In this document: positions 21,208-33,840 of the stretch, one piece after another
How the letters are laid out: each line of letters starts with the position of its first letter
Position numbering within the stretch: the first letter of the stretch is position 1
From: Hanleya hanleyi
Lineage: Eukaryota > Mollusca > Polyplacophora > Lepidopleurida > Hanleyidae
Direction: 5' to 3'
NCBI GenBank assembly: GCA_036873755.1
Contig: JAVTVY010019585.1
Location: 1 to 64,000, forward strand
DNA length: 64,000 nt
Position numbers and translations under genes: made by a program
The notes under the pieces: generated by a model
The model's input: only the letters and a program-made list of their open reading frames with translations
The model's database searches: none
Told to the model about the DNA's origin: nothing

Positions 21208-21575
21208 AAATCTTAGGTACGTATGTTTCATAGTCCATGCCAAAGTGTCAAAGAGATTTGTCTTCGCTTCCAGTACCCAATGATGACACGTGCAAAAAAA
21301 TACTACAAAATGAAGACGAAGGATCATCCGGACAGTCGATTTCAGACTAACTTTGCTCATTTCACTTGTGCTTTTTTACAACCAACATCAAGTAAAGTTT
21401 CTAGAAATCTTGAAACTCCTGAAACTTATAAAGATAATATCTTGGTGTTCTTCAGTGTCCCTTTTTCGATCTTTTTCGCTCAAATTCGAAATTACAAATC
21501 AATCGTTTGTTCTTAGTAACAATGGACAAAAAGATTCTCTTGTCATTAGCTTACAATTATCGGACAATATTCTGG
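21208..21575. mobile_element. Helentron-like repeat copy 1, second part
   Basis: Matches 32282-32655 (TCTTAGGTACGTATGTTTCATAG, CAATGGACAAAAAGAT, CATTAGCTTACAATTATCGG) and then diverges. 21580-22630 has no recognisable gene; it includes an A/T-rich tract (TTTTA repeats, 22235-22275). Confidence 0.6.
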
Positions 21576-22632
21576 AGACAAAACTCAAATTCTCAACTTC
21601 TATGTGTCGCAAAGACAAACTGACCTCGCGGGTCCTAATTGTCCAGTCCACCGCCCTATATAATCTCTCTGTTTACAAACAATTTCATGGTGGTGTTACA
21701 TGGCTCTGCCTGATCGTAGTTTTTCTACCAGTCACACATTTGACATTTAGTATGAACTATTGCAAGCTACAATGTCTGATATATACTCCCTTAATTCTAT
21801 CAGAGACAAAGCTGGAATTTCTTCAACTTCATTGATTAACATCAACAATCTGTTATATCCTGGACTGATTTTAGTGCGAATGCTACTGAGGATCAATGTG
21901 GTCATTACACTATAAATTTGCAATTTTTATCAGTCACAAAGATGATTATCAGTTCACCATTCAATATAATCTCACTGTTTATTTATAAATTTGAAGTTGT
22001 GGTAAACGGTTCATCCTGACCGTAGATGTAGTTTTTCTACTTCTTGCGTATTTGACATTCAGTATAAACTAATGCAAGGTACGCTGCCTGATACATATTT
22101 ACCTTAGTTATGTCGCTCATGATGTCTCAATTATATAGTCTGCCATTCAATATTGATATATTCATGACTTGTATATGAGAGACTGTTCTACATATGCACT
22201 CCTCGGCTGCTGGCTTCACATTGTTGAATGTATATTTTATTATTATTATTTTATTTTATTTTATTTTATTTTTTTTTTAAATATTTTCATTAAATGTTTT
22301 CCAAGGAATGTCACTTAAGTTCTGTCTATAACACATCCCTAAGAACGACTGTTTGTATAATACTGATCAGCCACCTATAATATTGGAGCACATTTTCCCG
22401 GATACGAAGTTTCGCACAAGTCTGTATATACTCGAGAATGTTAATTTTGTTGTTATATTTTTCAACTTATACAGACTTTGTCTGTCGTAATGCAATTTTT
22501 TTATCTTCCATGGTCGACTCCTGCAAAATATTTCTTTTCTTTACATTTCATCACCCCCAGTTTGCCTCTTTGAATCTTATAAGGATATATCTAGTCTGTG
22601 TTGTTAAAATATTTAGAAATGGATAATACCAA

Positions 22633-23505
22633 CATGAGCAGTGTGACTAACGTCACAGGACCTACGAAGTACAGTAGGCATTAGGACTCGAACGTGAACT
22701 GAACTCTTGGAAATCCCCACCCCCAGTTGAAATCCTGCCTATATTAAGATGGGCATCGCCCAAGTCAGAATCGCCAGTGATTTTCATCAAAAATCAGCAG
22801 AAATGTTCATCAAAAGTAGGTCAGCTCAGAACTTGTTGGTAACAGTCTCCTAATGCGCCTTCATTCCAAAATAAATAACGATCGCCGATTTAATTTTACA
22901 ATTTTTTAATTAAAGGAAACAGATTGAATAATATAGGTTCAGTAGATTTCAAGCTTTACGTGTGAAAATACATTTACATATCTTTAATGGTTTTCAGTGC
23001 CCTTGTCAGGATCAAAACAACTTTTTGAATCGCATTATTTTCCCAACAATACAACAAATTTTTATATATAGTACTATAGTAGAAAGGTAGCATTTATGTA
23101 GTTTACGGTAATTCAACTCCAGACCAACACCTTCTCTGCACAAGATAATAATTATTCTATGTCATTCTCCTGAGCATAACCGGTACAAAGACATACAGTG
23201 GGACAGGGTATTTTTAGCTCTGGGTAATTTGACCTGAATTTGAAGCTGATACACGTTAAAGGCTATAGTCCACATATAGCTACATGTATAACAATATACT
23301 GAAGTGTTAATTATCAATCTAATTTAAATCAGAATTATTTCAGATCAGAACTTGCTGGTAACAATGCCCTAATGCACGTTCATGCCAAAAATCAAGGTTC
23401 TAATGTCAACGGTTCTCCTTATTTTGCCGACGAAAGGATTCGGATGGACTGACTCACTCACTCATTACCGGACAATTTGCGATCTGTAGCCTACTTCGTA
23501 GGAAT
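22633..23505 (+). mobile_element. Second copy of the CCTACTTCGTAGG-hairpin element
   Basis: Starts and ends like 19541-21207 but is internally shorter (873 bp). Shared parts are about 22633-23195 against 19541-20060 and 23343-23505 against 21027-21207. The end is again CCTACTTCGTAGG followed by AA. It lies directly before the LINE. Confidence 0.7.
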
Positions 23506-23541
23506 ATTTTAAACCCGCCTGACGACCTTGATCTGCTACAG

Positions 23542-25041
23542 ATGCCTTTTCATAACGAGGATGACGTAGTTACTAATATCAGTCTGAACGACGAATCTAG
23601 TGATGATTTATCATATCTAGAAGGTTTCCAAGATTTGGCGTTCAATCCTTTAGATCTGAATAATGTTGAAGCCGCAGCATACTTAACAGATGACTGCTCT
23701 CCTGAAATATCTCACTGGGGAGATCTTAATAACCATCAGTCTAATTATTACATCGAAAACTCATTTAATGCACAAATTAATACAAACGCTATCTCCGACA
23801 CAAAATCTATGTCAGTCATACACTTCAATGCTAGAAGCCTGAAGAAACATTTTTCAGAAATCATTGGCTTAACCAATAACTTAAAATTCAACTTCTCCAT
23901 AATTGGTATTTCTGGGAGCTGGTTGGATCCCGCCACTGAGAAATTGTTTGATATTCCAGGGTATCAGCCCTTTACTTCTTCCAGAGTCAAAAGAAAAGGC
24001 GGAGGACTCGTCTTATATATCGATGAAAAATTCTCTGAATGTTTAGTAAGAGAGGACCTATCCTTCCGCGAAGACGATGGTGAATATGAATCCTTGTTCG
24101 TGGAAATGAAGGACGGTCCCATGTCTTACATAATCGGTGTTATTTATCGCCCGCCTGGAAAAAATGTAGAGTTATTCAATGATGGTATGACATCTCTGTT
24201 GGAAATCATCAAACCAGAGAAAAAGAATTGCATAATCATGGGCGACTTCAACATAGATCTTTTTAAAACTGAACGTCATGGCCCATCTAAAAATTTCCTC
24301 GATATCATGAGATCGCATTACTTCCTCCCCAAAATAACAAAACCGACTAGAGTTAAATCCAATTCTGCTACACTAATTGATAACATTTTCTTGAATTTCC
24401 ATGAAGACTGTCTTATGTCTGGAATACTTCTTTCAGACGTCACTGATCATTTCCCTATTTTTCATATTAACAATAACGAATTTTCCAAACAGAAACAATC
24501 CTGTAGCATAAAATTTCGAAGAATAAGCAAGGAACAAAAAGATACGTTCAAACAAAAGTTGGAAAATACCGATTGGAATGACGTCATTAACGAACAAGAC
24601 GTAAACAAAGCCACCGATACTTTCTCGGCTAAGTTTAATGAAACCTACAACAGCTGTTTTCCAGTAGTAACAATAAATCAAAACAGAAGCCAGATTATTA
24701 AACCATGGATTAGTCCCGCAATTTTGAAATCAATAAGAGAAAAAAATAGACTATTTAGACAGCATATCGAACGCAAAGACCCAATCATTACGAAACAGAA
24801 ACGGAATTATTATGAAAATAAATTCAATCAGCATAATAACAGTATCAAAGGCACTTGGAAAATTCTAAATGAGCTAATGAATCGCAAAAAATCAACGAGT
24901 TTACCTAAGAAATTCAAAATAAATGATCATGAGACAAGCGACCCAATTGATATTGCCAACGGATTCAACAATTATTTCAGTACCATTGCTTCTAACCTCG
25001 AATCAAATATCCCTGACACAACAACTTCAGAGAATTTCTAA
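23542..25041 (+). pseudogene. LINE ORF2, apurinic-like endonuclease part
   Basis: A 499-codon frame. About 100 residues of acidic lead sequence are followed by the endonuclease: HFNARSL (usual start, residue ~95), GGGLVLYIDEKF, GVIYRPPG, the catalytic MGDFNIDLF box (~residue 233), NSATLIDNIFLN and the final SDVTDHFPI (~residue 310), where D and H are catalytic. The rest is the linker to RT (KINDHETSDPIDIANGFNNYFS). A stop at 25039 follows a one-base frame change near 25025-25035; in the other frame reading continues (NNFSLDDCTAEEV) into RT. The endonuclease itself looks intact. It would nick target DNA to prime reverse transcription. Confidence 0.85.
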
Positions 25042-26610
25042 CTACCAATTATCAAAATAATTTTTCTCTGGACGATTGTACAGCTGAAGAAGTAACCAGT
25101 ATTATAGCGGATTTTAACAATGGCGCAGCTGGTATTGACGGTATACGAACTTCTATAATCAAAAAGTTTGCCAATCTCATATGTGAGCCATTATGTCATC
25201 TAGCTAACATGTCATTTCGACAGGGTCAAGTACCCAATTCCATGAAAACTGCTATAGTAACGCCAATATTTAAATCTGGCGATAAAGAATTATTAGAAAA
25301 TTATCGCCCAATATCAGTACTTAACTGTTTTACTAAAGTGCTTGAGAAGCTAGTGGCAAATAGAATGCATATATTTTTGAACGAACAGAACATCTTATAT
25401 TTAAACCAGTTCGGCTTCAGACAAAACCATTCCACCGCTTTGGCTGCTCTATCCTTATACGAAAATTTAGTAGCTGCCAAGGAATCACACAAATACAGTA
25501 TAGTCACATTTTTGGATTTATCAAAAGCTTTCGACACTGTTAATCACGAAGTACTATTGTATAAGCTGGATCATTATGGTTTCCGAGGAATCACAAACAC
25601 TTGGTTCCAGAGTTATTTATCTTCTAGATTCCAGTGTGTCAAGTTCAACGATACAATGTCGTCGTCGACTTGTATGAGCTGTGGAGTGCCACAAGGCTCA
25701 ATATTAGGTCCTATTCTGTTTCTACTTTATATAAATGATATTAGTAATGTTTCTCACATTCTTGACATTCTACTCTTTGCTGACGATACTAGTGTCTTTC
25801 TCTCAGACGACGATTATGCTAACCTCATTACAGGTATATCACACGAACTGGAGAAACTACATACTTGGTTCTCCTGCAACAAATTGTCTCTTAATATAGC
25901 TAAGACGAAATTTATGTTCATAAAACCAAGCAAACGATCAAACATTGAAGCTCCAACATTGTCTATTAATGGACAACCAATAGAACATGTGGAAAATTTT
26001 AAATTCCTGGGAGTTTATTTCAATAATAAACTGAATTGGCTGACACATATAACTGAAATCGCCAAGAAGCTATCAAGAAATTTAGGGGTCATAAATCATA
26101 TCAAAAACCATGTTAATAAAAAAAACATTATTCATATTGTATTACTCCCTCATTTGTCCCTATTTGACATATTGCAATATTGTTTGGAGCAATACCTACA
26201 TAACTCACCTTACTCCATTGATAACTCTCCAAAAACGTGCCATCCGAATAATATCTCTATCCGGTAGGTATGAACATACCGACCCTCTGTTTAAAAATCT
26301 GAATATTCTCACACTACCAAAACTCAACAATTACCTTATTTTACAATACGTCCATAAGTTCAGTTATCACCCCTCGCTTCTGCCCATTAACCGCCAGAGT
26401 TACTTTACACGTATATCCAATGTGCATCGATATGCTACTAGAAATTCTAGAATCAACCTGTATCGACCCTTTTATTTTTCCGATCTTTCATTCTTCACTG
26501 CCAGAATTAAAGGTCCTAGGCTGTGGAACAAACTACCCACCCATCTCAAAACAATAGACTCTATTTCTCTATATAAGTCGCAGTTGAAAAAACATCTCGT
26601 ACTGGACTGA
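25025..26610 (+). pseudogene. LINE ORF2, reverse transcriptase part (frameshifted)
   Basis: Continues ORF2 after the frame change. Motifs in order: VTPIFKSGDKELLENYRPIS, NQFGFRQNHST, VTFLDLSKAFDTVNH, CGVPQGSILGP, the catalytic LLFADDTSVF (about 25766-25800), LSLNIAKTKFM and FKFLGVYF. A second frame change lies in or near the A8 run at 26118-26125; after it the C-terminal part reads YLTYCNIVWSN, LQKRAIRII and ends RLWNKLPTHLKTIDSISLYKSQLKKHL at 26610. Thus only two indels separate it from an open ORF2, so it is a young but inactive copy. Confidence 0.85.
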
Positions 26611-26764
26611 ATTTCACATTCTGTAAGCAGGGCCGACCATGGGTATTTTCTTTTTTGTTATTCACCGGTTCAGAATTTTTTTTACCTACACTGAAGCTTT
26701 TCTAAAATGAGATCAAGTACAATATATTCAATCTTCAGTGATGGTTTTATAATACTATATTATT

Positions 26765-26930
26765 TTCTTTTGGGATAGAACAAACCCCCTGGGGTTTTAT
26801 TCCCGCCAGTTATACATCATACATCTTTCTGTCAACATACTGCTATGGATATCATCGTTTTCTAGATATAATATTGATCATGTATGTATAAATTTGAACT
26901 GGTGAATAAATTGAAATTGAAATTGAAATT
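26765..26930 (+). promoter_or_regulatory. LINE 3' end: conserved stem-loop and repeat tail
   Basis: GGGATAGAACAAACCCC pairs with GGGGTTTTATTCCC across a very short loop, and the same word pair recurs at 33037 and 33733. The element ends GGTGAATAAATTGAAATTGAAA. Such a structure is the expected recognition site of the RT on its own RNA. Confidence 0.6.
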
Positions 26931-27185
26931 ATGGATTAAGAATACTGTTCAGCGATACGGATTTGATATTTTTGGAACATCATGATGTCTTGCCGGCATC
27001 ATTGAAAACTGTTGACCGCTTCTCTCTTGCAGGAAACAAGCCTATGCTTTTGTATACTATGATTGTCTTTTTGAATTTGGTGCTAATACTGTTATATGGA
27101 AAATGGAATAGGTCTTTGGATTATGGACGCGGATATTCTCTAATGGACGACGGCTAGATTATGAATGACGGACTAGACGCTTGTA
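26931..27185 (+). repeat. Isolated 3' terminal repeat of the RT element
   Basis: Begins ATGGATTAAGAATACTG and ends GACGCTTGTA as in copies B and C. The LINE tail abuts its start. Confidence 0.75.
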
Positions 27186-30058
27186 ATTATCTATTGAAAC
27201 ACGAGTCATTCATTATGTACGGCTTGATTTACGTGGTTTGCATCGTGACCCTAACCCGGTACTAGAATTTCAATTTCTGTTTTCGTGGATAAACCGGGAG
27301 TGCAAACTTCGTTGTTAAATATTATACTTTGGACTTGCGCTCTGATTGGCTAATACCACATTTTGGGTTGCTTCATCAAAATATCTAAACAAGGTGAATT
27401 TGTTCCTAATAGTAAGATTCAGCTAAATTTAAAATTTGCCTACAGAACCCATTGACGGTGACTACGTTACACTGTTGAATAGTACGTGAAAAATACTTTC
27501 CTGGTGGAACGATACGTATCGGATGACAGAAATATCATGTTGTTTTCCTGGTATCATGCTCACATTTGTCCACTTCTCTATTGTAGAAATTGGCTAGTGC
27601 TCTTTTGTATGTTACACCCGTTGGACTGGCAGAAATAGATCTTTACATGTAGTTAGTGGGTCCCAATACATTAGTAATCATGTAGTGGACTGTATTCTAC
27701 TCAAAATTTCTTCTTCTTCTTTTGAATTTGATCATTCGTGAGTTCTTTTGTATTTAATGTGGAGACCGACGACTCTATTTCCGTCAGAGAATTTCATTAA
27801 CACTTAAAATACAGTAGTACTGTTATACACACACGCAACAGAAGAACGAAATAAACAACGGGATCACAATATTTATACGTTATGCTAAAATGTCCAGCAC
27901 GAGGAACCCTGATCTTGCACCAACACAGAAAAAAATAGGGAAATGGTGTAAAATAACCATAAATTTGAATTATCTTTTAGAAATCTTCATGGATTTTCCT
28001 CAAATGAGCTTGTATCTGTAGATGAGTAAATGGCCCCAGGTCAGGTGCGATACAGAAATACCAAAATAAAATACTTCCACAACACGAAATTGTTCAATTG
28101 AATATTATATCCTATACTTTACTTAGAAAAAAACAAGGCACTGGGTCTCATGATTCTCGAGTAACAGGGCCGTGAAGTAGGGCATTCGTGAAAAATAGTT
28201 GATTCGGAGGTGAAAACAATTCTTATTAGTATACCTCATGTAAATTTGTAATGTTTTCATTGGTTGACAGCCTGTCACATGTCATTCTACAAATCGTGAT
28301 GTTCAGTGATGATGTAGTCATATCTTGCCTTACGGTTGAATAAATGTCATGTACCACGGCAGAGCGTTGAACATGACAAATTGTTCCACGGTGACATCTG
28401 TCGGGCCAAGAGTTGCCTCCCAATGAGCACGCGCCAACATATACCTCTCGAAACAAAAATTGGTGCGTATCTTCGTCGACCTGATGTGTATACGTTGGCC
28501 CGTTGGTGATAGAAATTAGTAAATGTGATTTGGTAATTGACTGAAATATCTTTTGAAAATGTACGTTAGATCACCGATAACGTTACGCCGATATCCAAAT
28601 TGAACAGTCGATCTTGACACGGCGTTTTGAAATCAACAACGGTCGCGCAGTGTTGAACACGATATGCTTATTTCACCGTACCATCCTCATTCACATGATT
28701 ATAAAGTCCCCATTTTATTCAAATATGACATTCGGTATAATAAAACAACTATTGCATGTTATAGAGTGGGACATCACGAGCTGTCAGCTCTCGACAAGTG
28801 ATGAACAAGATCGGGCGCTCGTTGTACATCACTTGTCCCGAACTGACAAATCGTGATGCCCCACTCTATAACATGCGATAACCAGAACAAGATTTGGTAG
28901 TTCTGGTTATCGTTTATCCTCATATGTTTTCAGAAATAAATATGATGTGTTTTCGAATCATAATTGGCGATTGTGCACAAATGCACTACTTCACGGCCAT
29001 GTTATTCACGAATGATGAGGCTCAGTGCCTTGAAACTTTTCTATGTACAAAATATGTTGTACTTCATGCCAGCTGACCAATTTCTTGTAAATGGAATATT
29101 TTATATTTGGACTTCTGTCGCACCTGCTCTGGGGCCATTTACCCATCTAAGCATACATGCTCCTTTCTGTTTCGTATAATCAGAAATTTACAAATGGGTG
29201 TAAACAAATATGCACAAAAAACTTTTCGTTTTGACATTTTTCTATTTATTTCCATGTTATTTCTATTGAATTTGGATGGATTCCGTGGCATCAAATTCAG
29301 CTATATTTTAACAAAATTGTTCAAAGTATTTTAACAAGGAATATATACTTATGGTACACAGATTACATTATTCGTTAGACTGTCTGGAATATTTTAGAAC
29401 CTTTGGTTGAGGTCATTATTGATGGCTCTAAGTATTTTATAAATATGTGTTCAGAGTTAAATTCTCCAGTATGTATGCCCCCATGTTGTATTAGTATAAA
29501 CGTTGATCTCGTTTACTGTATTTTGCATTTGGTCGCCTCAATGATAGAAGACGTACTACTGTGATCAAAAGCTTCAATGTGGCCATCCTGGCTATACCAG
29601 GGTTTTTCTTTGCTAAGAATTTAAAATTTACCTTGACTTGAGAATGTGGTGATAGCTGCGGTCAAACAAAATTGATGGGAAGGGAGACAACTTGTTTTCT
29701 CGTCCGCCTGTCCACACGGGATATGTGATCTCCCCTTAACCTTACAGTCGATTAGTTCGATGAGGCATGATTCTCTTCTAGCAAACCTTTACGCAGAGTG
29801 TATAATGCCCGTCATTTAAATATATTTCTATGTATAATCGAAGGGAAACCGAGGACAGAATCCAGATAAACAAATATTGCAGACCAAGGGTACGCTGATG
29901 ATGGAATCGTTATTTAGCCCATGTAAATTCCGTATTAATATATACCAATTATCGGTCAATACTACAATACTACAATCACAATCACGGGCAATAATGCTAT
30001 TTGCATTTGATATCATACCGGTATACTGTAATGCCCTCGACTTTACGATAAAAGAGAA
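27186..30058. other. Mostly unique non-coding DNA
   Basis: No gene was recognised apart from the hairpins at 28751-28916. Frames of 60-80 codons lack motifs. This could be intron of the receptor gene that ends at 34991, but no exon was detected. Confidence 0.4.
28751..28916. repeat. Pair of strong hairpins
   Basis: ATTGCATGTTATAGAGTGGG (28751-28770) with ACATCACGA pairs with TCGTGATG and CCCACTCTATAACATGCGAT (ending at about 28879). Within it, CAAGTGATG-ACAA pairs with GTTGTACATCACTTG around 28815. A second stem, CGATAACCAGAAC with GTTCTGGTTATCG (28875-28916), overlaps the end. It is probably a small foldback transposon. Confidence 0.75.
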
Positions 30059-30059
30059 C

Positions 30060-30493
30060 AATTTACGACAAGAAAGAGGACTACAATTTCGACATCTTAA
30101 ACTATCTCTTTCTTAATATAGATATTACGACTGACAAAAGTCTGTATAGTTCCATTGGTGGATATATTTAACAAGCTTTCAAAGACTAAACTGTCTTCAT
30201 CGTCAGGTCGAGGGGAAGGCACTTTAATTACACGGGGAACAGTCATGCAGTCTGGTCTCTAAGAGCAGTTCAAATAATTGATGTATACCGTCAATTTGTG
30301 AACATATACCAAGCGGCTAAATAAACTATCCCTTCCTGGACAATGATATTCCAGTGGACCTGCAAATTGCGTATACCTGTTACGCCTAGTAGCATTTGCT
30401 AGATTCCATGCGAAATGTGACGATTTTAACCAAAACATTTCTTGTCGAAAATTATAAAACGGGGTTATGCCATCAAGCGCCTCTACTCAATTT
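30060..30493 (+). pseudogene. RT element copy D, left fragments
   Basis: 30060-30118 matches the RDDYNFDIVNYPF stretch and 30323-30493 the following NIPVGPAY...KRLHSK stretch of the RT gene, with an unrelated 200-bp block between. The copy breaks at CGCCTCTACTCAA and resumes at 32689, so the Helentron-like repeat landed inside it. Confidence 0.75.
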
Positions 30494-32688
30494 TTTAGCC
30501 CACCATCGTTCAAATCACTTTTCGTCCGTCGTCCCTCATACCGTCCGTCCATCGTCCGTCGCCTGTCGTCAGTCCGTCCGTGAACAATTCTTGTTATCCT
30601 GATTTCTCAGGAACTACCGCATGGATCTTTCTTAAATTTGGTACACAGGTTTCCCTTGGGGTCTAGTTGTGCAAGATACCTTTTCTGGTCCGATTCGAAA
30701 ATCCAATATGGCCTCCAGGCGACCATCTTGGATTTCCCCATGAAATTTAGTTATCGCGCTTTCTCAGGAACTACTGCATGGATCTTTCTAAAATTTGTTA
30801 CACAGGTTCCCCTTTGGGTCTAGTTGTGCAAGATACATTTTCTGGTCCGATTCGAAAATCCAATATGGCCACTAGGCGGCCATCTTGGATTTCCTTATGA
30901 AACATTGTTATCACGATTTCTCAGGAACTGGTGCATGGATCTTTTTCGAATTTGGTACACATGTACCCCTTTGGATCTAGTTGTACAAGATATCTTTATT
31001 GGTCCGATTCGAAAATCCAATATGGCCACCAGGCGGCCATGTTGGATTTTCCCATGAAACTTTGTAATCGCGATTGCTCAGGAACTGCTGCATGGATCTT
31101 TATCAAATTTGAAACACAGGTTCCCCTTGAGGTCTAGTTGTGCAAGATACCTTTTTTGATCCGATTCGAAAATCCAATATGGCCACCAGGCGGCAATGTT
31201 GGATTTCCCCATGAAACTTTATCGCGATTTTTTAGGAACTGCTGCATGATCTTTCTCAATTTGGAACACAGGTTTCCCTTGGGGTCTAGCTTTGCAAGAT
31301 ACCTTTTCTGGTTCGATTCAAAAGTCCAATATGGCCACCAGGCGGCCATCTTGGATTTCCCCATGAAACTTTCTTATCACAATTTCTCAGGAACTACTTC
31401 ATGGATCTTTCTCAAATTTGGTATACAGATTCCCACTGGGATCTAGTTGTGCAAGACACCTTTCCTGTTCCTATTCGAAAATTCAGTATGGCCTCCAAGC
31501 GACCATCTTGGATTTCCCCATGAAACTTTGTTATCGCGATTTCTCAGGAACTAGTGCATGGATCTTTCTCAAATTTGGTACACAGGTTCCCCATGGGGTA
31601 TAGTTGTAAGATACCTTTTCTGGTCTGATTCGAAAATGCGATATGGCTACCAGACGGCCATCTTGGATTTCCCCATGAAAATTTGTTATCGTGATTTCTC
31701 ACGAAGTACTGCATGGATCTTTCTGAAATTTGGTACACAGGTCCCACATGGGGCCTAGTTGTGCAAGATACCTTTTTGGTTCAAGTTACGCTTCAAATTA
31801 ATAAGGTATTCCCGAGTTGTGACATTGCATCACAAGAGTCGGCGGATCAAACGGTGGGGCATATTCTATATATTGAGTATAGAGAATATCCATACCTTCA
31901 CTTTGTATATCAAGGAGTTCAGATGATTCCGAATTAAAATGTATTTCTTCAAATTTTAAATCAGTTTACTTTAGTCCATGCCATTGCAAGTGAACTGCCA
32001 CCGTTTCTTATGCCGACGGGTCGGCTACACGACGGGATGTCACTGTTGTGACGCAACGCCACAACTCGACAACTGTAGACTACCGGTACTGCGTGTTTCG
32101 ATCTAACAGAGATAATCAAGATTCAGACACTTTCAAAGTTTCAACATTACTATAGGGACGGATCCCTTCAGTATTAAGTTGTGTACTGGTACCATCTTAC
32201 TATTTAGAGCGTGGTATCTTAAAAGAGATATCTCAAACTAGCCCAGTAAGCAGAGCAGAATTAGCATTCGTTCGTAATATATAATCTTAGGTACGTATGT
32301 TTCATAGCTCACGCCAAATTGTCAATGACATTTGTCTTCGCTTCCTGTACCCAATGATGATATGTGCAAAAAAGAATACTACAAGACGAAGACGAAGGAT
32401 CCTCCGAACATTAAGTTTCAGACTATCTTTGCTCATTTCACTTGTACTATAACAACCGACATCAAGTACAGTTTCTAGAAATCTTGAAACTCCTGAAACT
32501 TATGAAGATAATATCTTGGTGTTTTCCAGTGTCCCTTTTTCGATGTTTTTCGCTCAAATTCGAAATTCTGCAAACAAAATTACAAATCAATCGTTTCTTC
32601 TTAGTAACAATGGACAAAAAGATCCTCTTGTCATTAGCTTACAATTATCGGGCAATGGTGGGCGCCAAGATCCTTCATGATCTCTCGT
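30494..32688. mobile_element. Helentron-like repeat copy 2 with 155-bp tandem array
   Basis: Inserted in RT element copy D. The left end has AGCCCACCAT (30497) and the right end ATGGTGGGCGCC (about 32655-32666), a short inverted pair. GTCCGTCC words are followed by about eight units of 150-160 bp (about 30590-31770) and the same tail as copy 1 (31785-32650). The frames on both strands through the array repeat the same peptide words (KFGTQVP, IQYG) and are not genes. Confidence 0.7.
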
Positions 32689-32850
32689 TTAAATTGGCGA
32701 TACATATCGCTTGCTGATAGCAAAATACAAGCGTAGCGTACAAAATTTATGGAGTCACGTCTCGTCACTTGCGTATAATTCCGCTTAACCCGGGGCTAGG
32801 TGCCGTTTGAACTCATGCGCCTGTAGATCCTCACGGTGTTCATTGAAGCA
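32689..32850 (+). pseudogene. RT element copy D, right fragment
   Basis: Continues FGDTYRMLIAKYERSVQ in degraded form (TTGGCGATACATATCGCTTG) and the 3' flank AATTCCGCTTAACCCGGGGC. It shows the precise join with the left fragment. Confidence 0.75.
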
Positions 32851-32999
32851 ACAAGAACACAATATGGCTTGCTGTTGCCTTGTTGGTTTGTCGCGATATG
32901 ACTGAAATATTGTTGAAAGTGACGACCAATCCTTTTTCTCACTCAGTCACTCTCGCATCATGGTGTCCCGCGTGTTTGTTTAGCTTGAAGGAGGGTATT

Positions 33000-33178
33000 T
33001 TTATTAATGTGGCTGTAACATTTCGTTACAGGGATAGAACAAGCCCTCTTGGATTTGATCCCCGCCAAATTGTTTATTCAAGCTAATCATTACTCATATA
33101 TAGTTTTAAATAGTTGAACAGTGTTATGCATTACCCTTATTCGTCGCTTCGTGAATAAATTTTAATAAATAAAAAAGA
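33000..33178 (+). repeat. LINE 3' untranslated fragment
   Basis: GGGATAGAACAAGCCC...TTGATCCCCGCC (33030-33065) matches the stem-loop of the 26.8-kb LINE, and the segment ends GTGAATAAATTTTAATAAATAAAA. Confidence 0.6.
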
Positions 33179-33358
33179 TCCAATAAGTCAGCGAGTACTT
33201 TTTCTCTTTTCGACCACTCAACAAAGGACTAATTGAATGTGAGGTGCCGCGAGAGGCTTTCCTGTGAAGTCATATGTGTACGTTTAAGTCGCCAGCAGTA
33301 AATTTTCCCCATCTCTTGCACGTCAATGCGATTGATACTTCTCATCTCTCTATAGTTT

Positions 33359-33840
33359 TTGGTCCTTACTTTTGTTCACAAATCATTTTATCATGAAGAT
33401 CAACTTCCAGATAGTTTTAAGAAGTATTTCCTAAGACAGTCTGCAGTACATCAATATCAAACCAGAGGTTCTCGTATCAACCTAAATAAACCATTTTATC
33501 GTTCAAACCTATCCTATCATACGACGAAAATTAAAGGCCCAAGAGAGTGGAACAATTTGCCTCCCGAAGTAAAATCAGTTGAATCCTTTTCACTTTTCAA
33601 GTCCAAACTCAAAGAACATCTTTTATGCAATGTATTACAGCGTCAGGAAAATTAAGTTCTTTATGTACATCTAATAGTAGCTATGTTACGGTCCTATGCC
33701 TGCCATTTGTATTAGAGTTATAATTGTAACTAGGGATAGAGCAAGCCCCTTGGGGTTTTATTCCCGCCAGTCATCTCACATTTGAATTGTACAGTTTCTT
33801 ACTTTATGCATGGTGAATAAAGATATCTATCTATCTATAG
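33359..33840 (+). pseudogene. LINE 3' end fragment (RT C-terminus)
   Basis: A 98-codon frame reads the C-terminal end of a LINE ORF2: RGSRINLNKPFYRSNLSYHT, KIKGPREWNNLPPEVKSVESFSLFKSKLKEHL. It parallels residues near the end of the 23.5-kb LINE but is a different family member. After the stop come the GGGATAGAGCAAGCCCC stem-loop (33733) and a TATC tail (33823-33838). Confidence 0.8.

Larger units (their letters stand above)
23506..26930 (+). mobile_element. Nearly complete LINE (CR1/Jockey-group non-LTR retrotransposon)
   Basis: Contains an APE-type endonuclease followed by RT, a 3' untranslated region with a conserved stem-loop (26774-26810) and a short 3' tail of TTGAAA repeats (26904-26930). 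The 5' end touches the hairpin element at 23505, so a leading ORF1 may be missing. The 3' end joins directly to an RT-element terminal repeat at 26931. The clade is inferred from motif style only. Confidence 0.85.

Noticed and set aside
21353..21835. 160-codon plus frame with hydrophobic stretches
   Set aside because: It spans the end of the Helentron-like repeat and unrelated flank; the matching region at 32.4 kb is not open in the same way.
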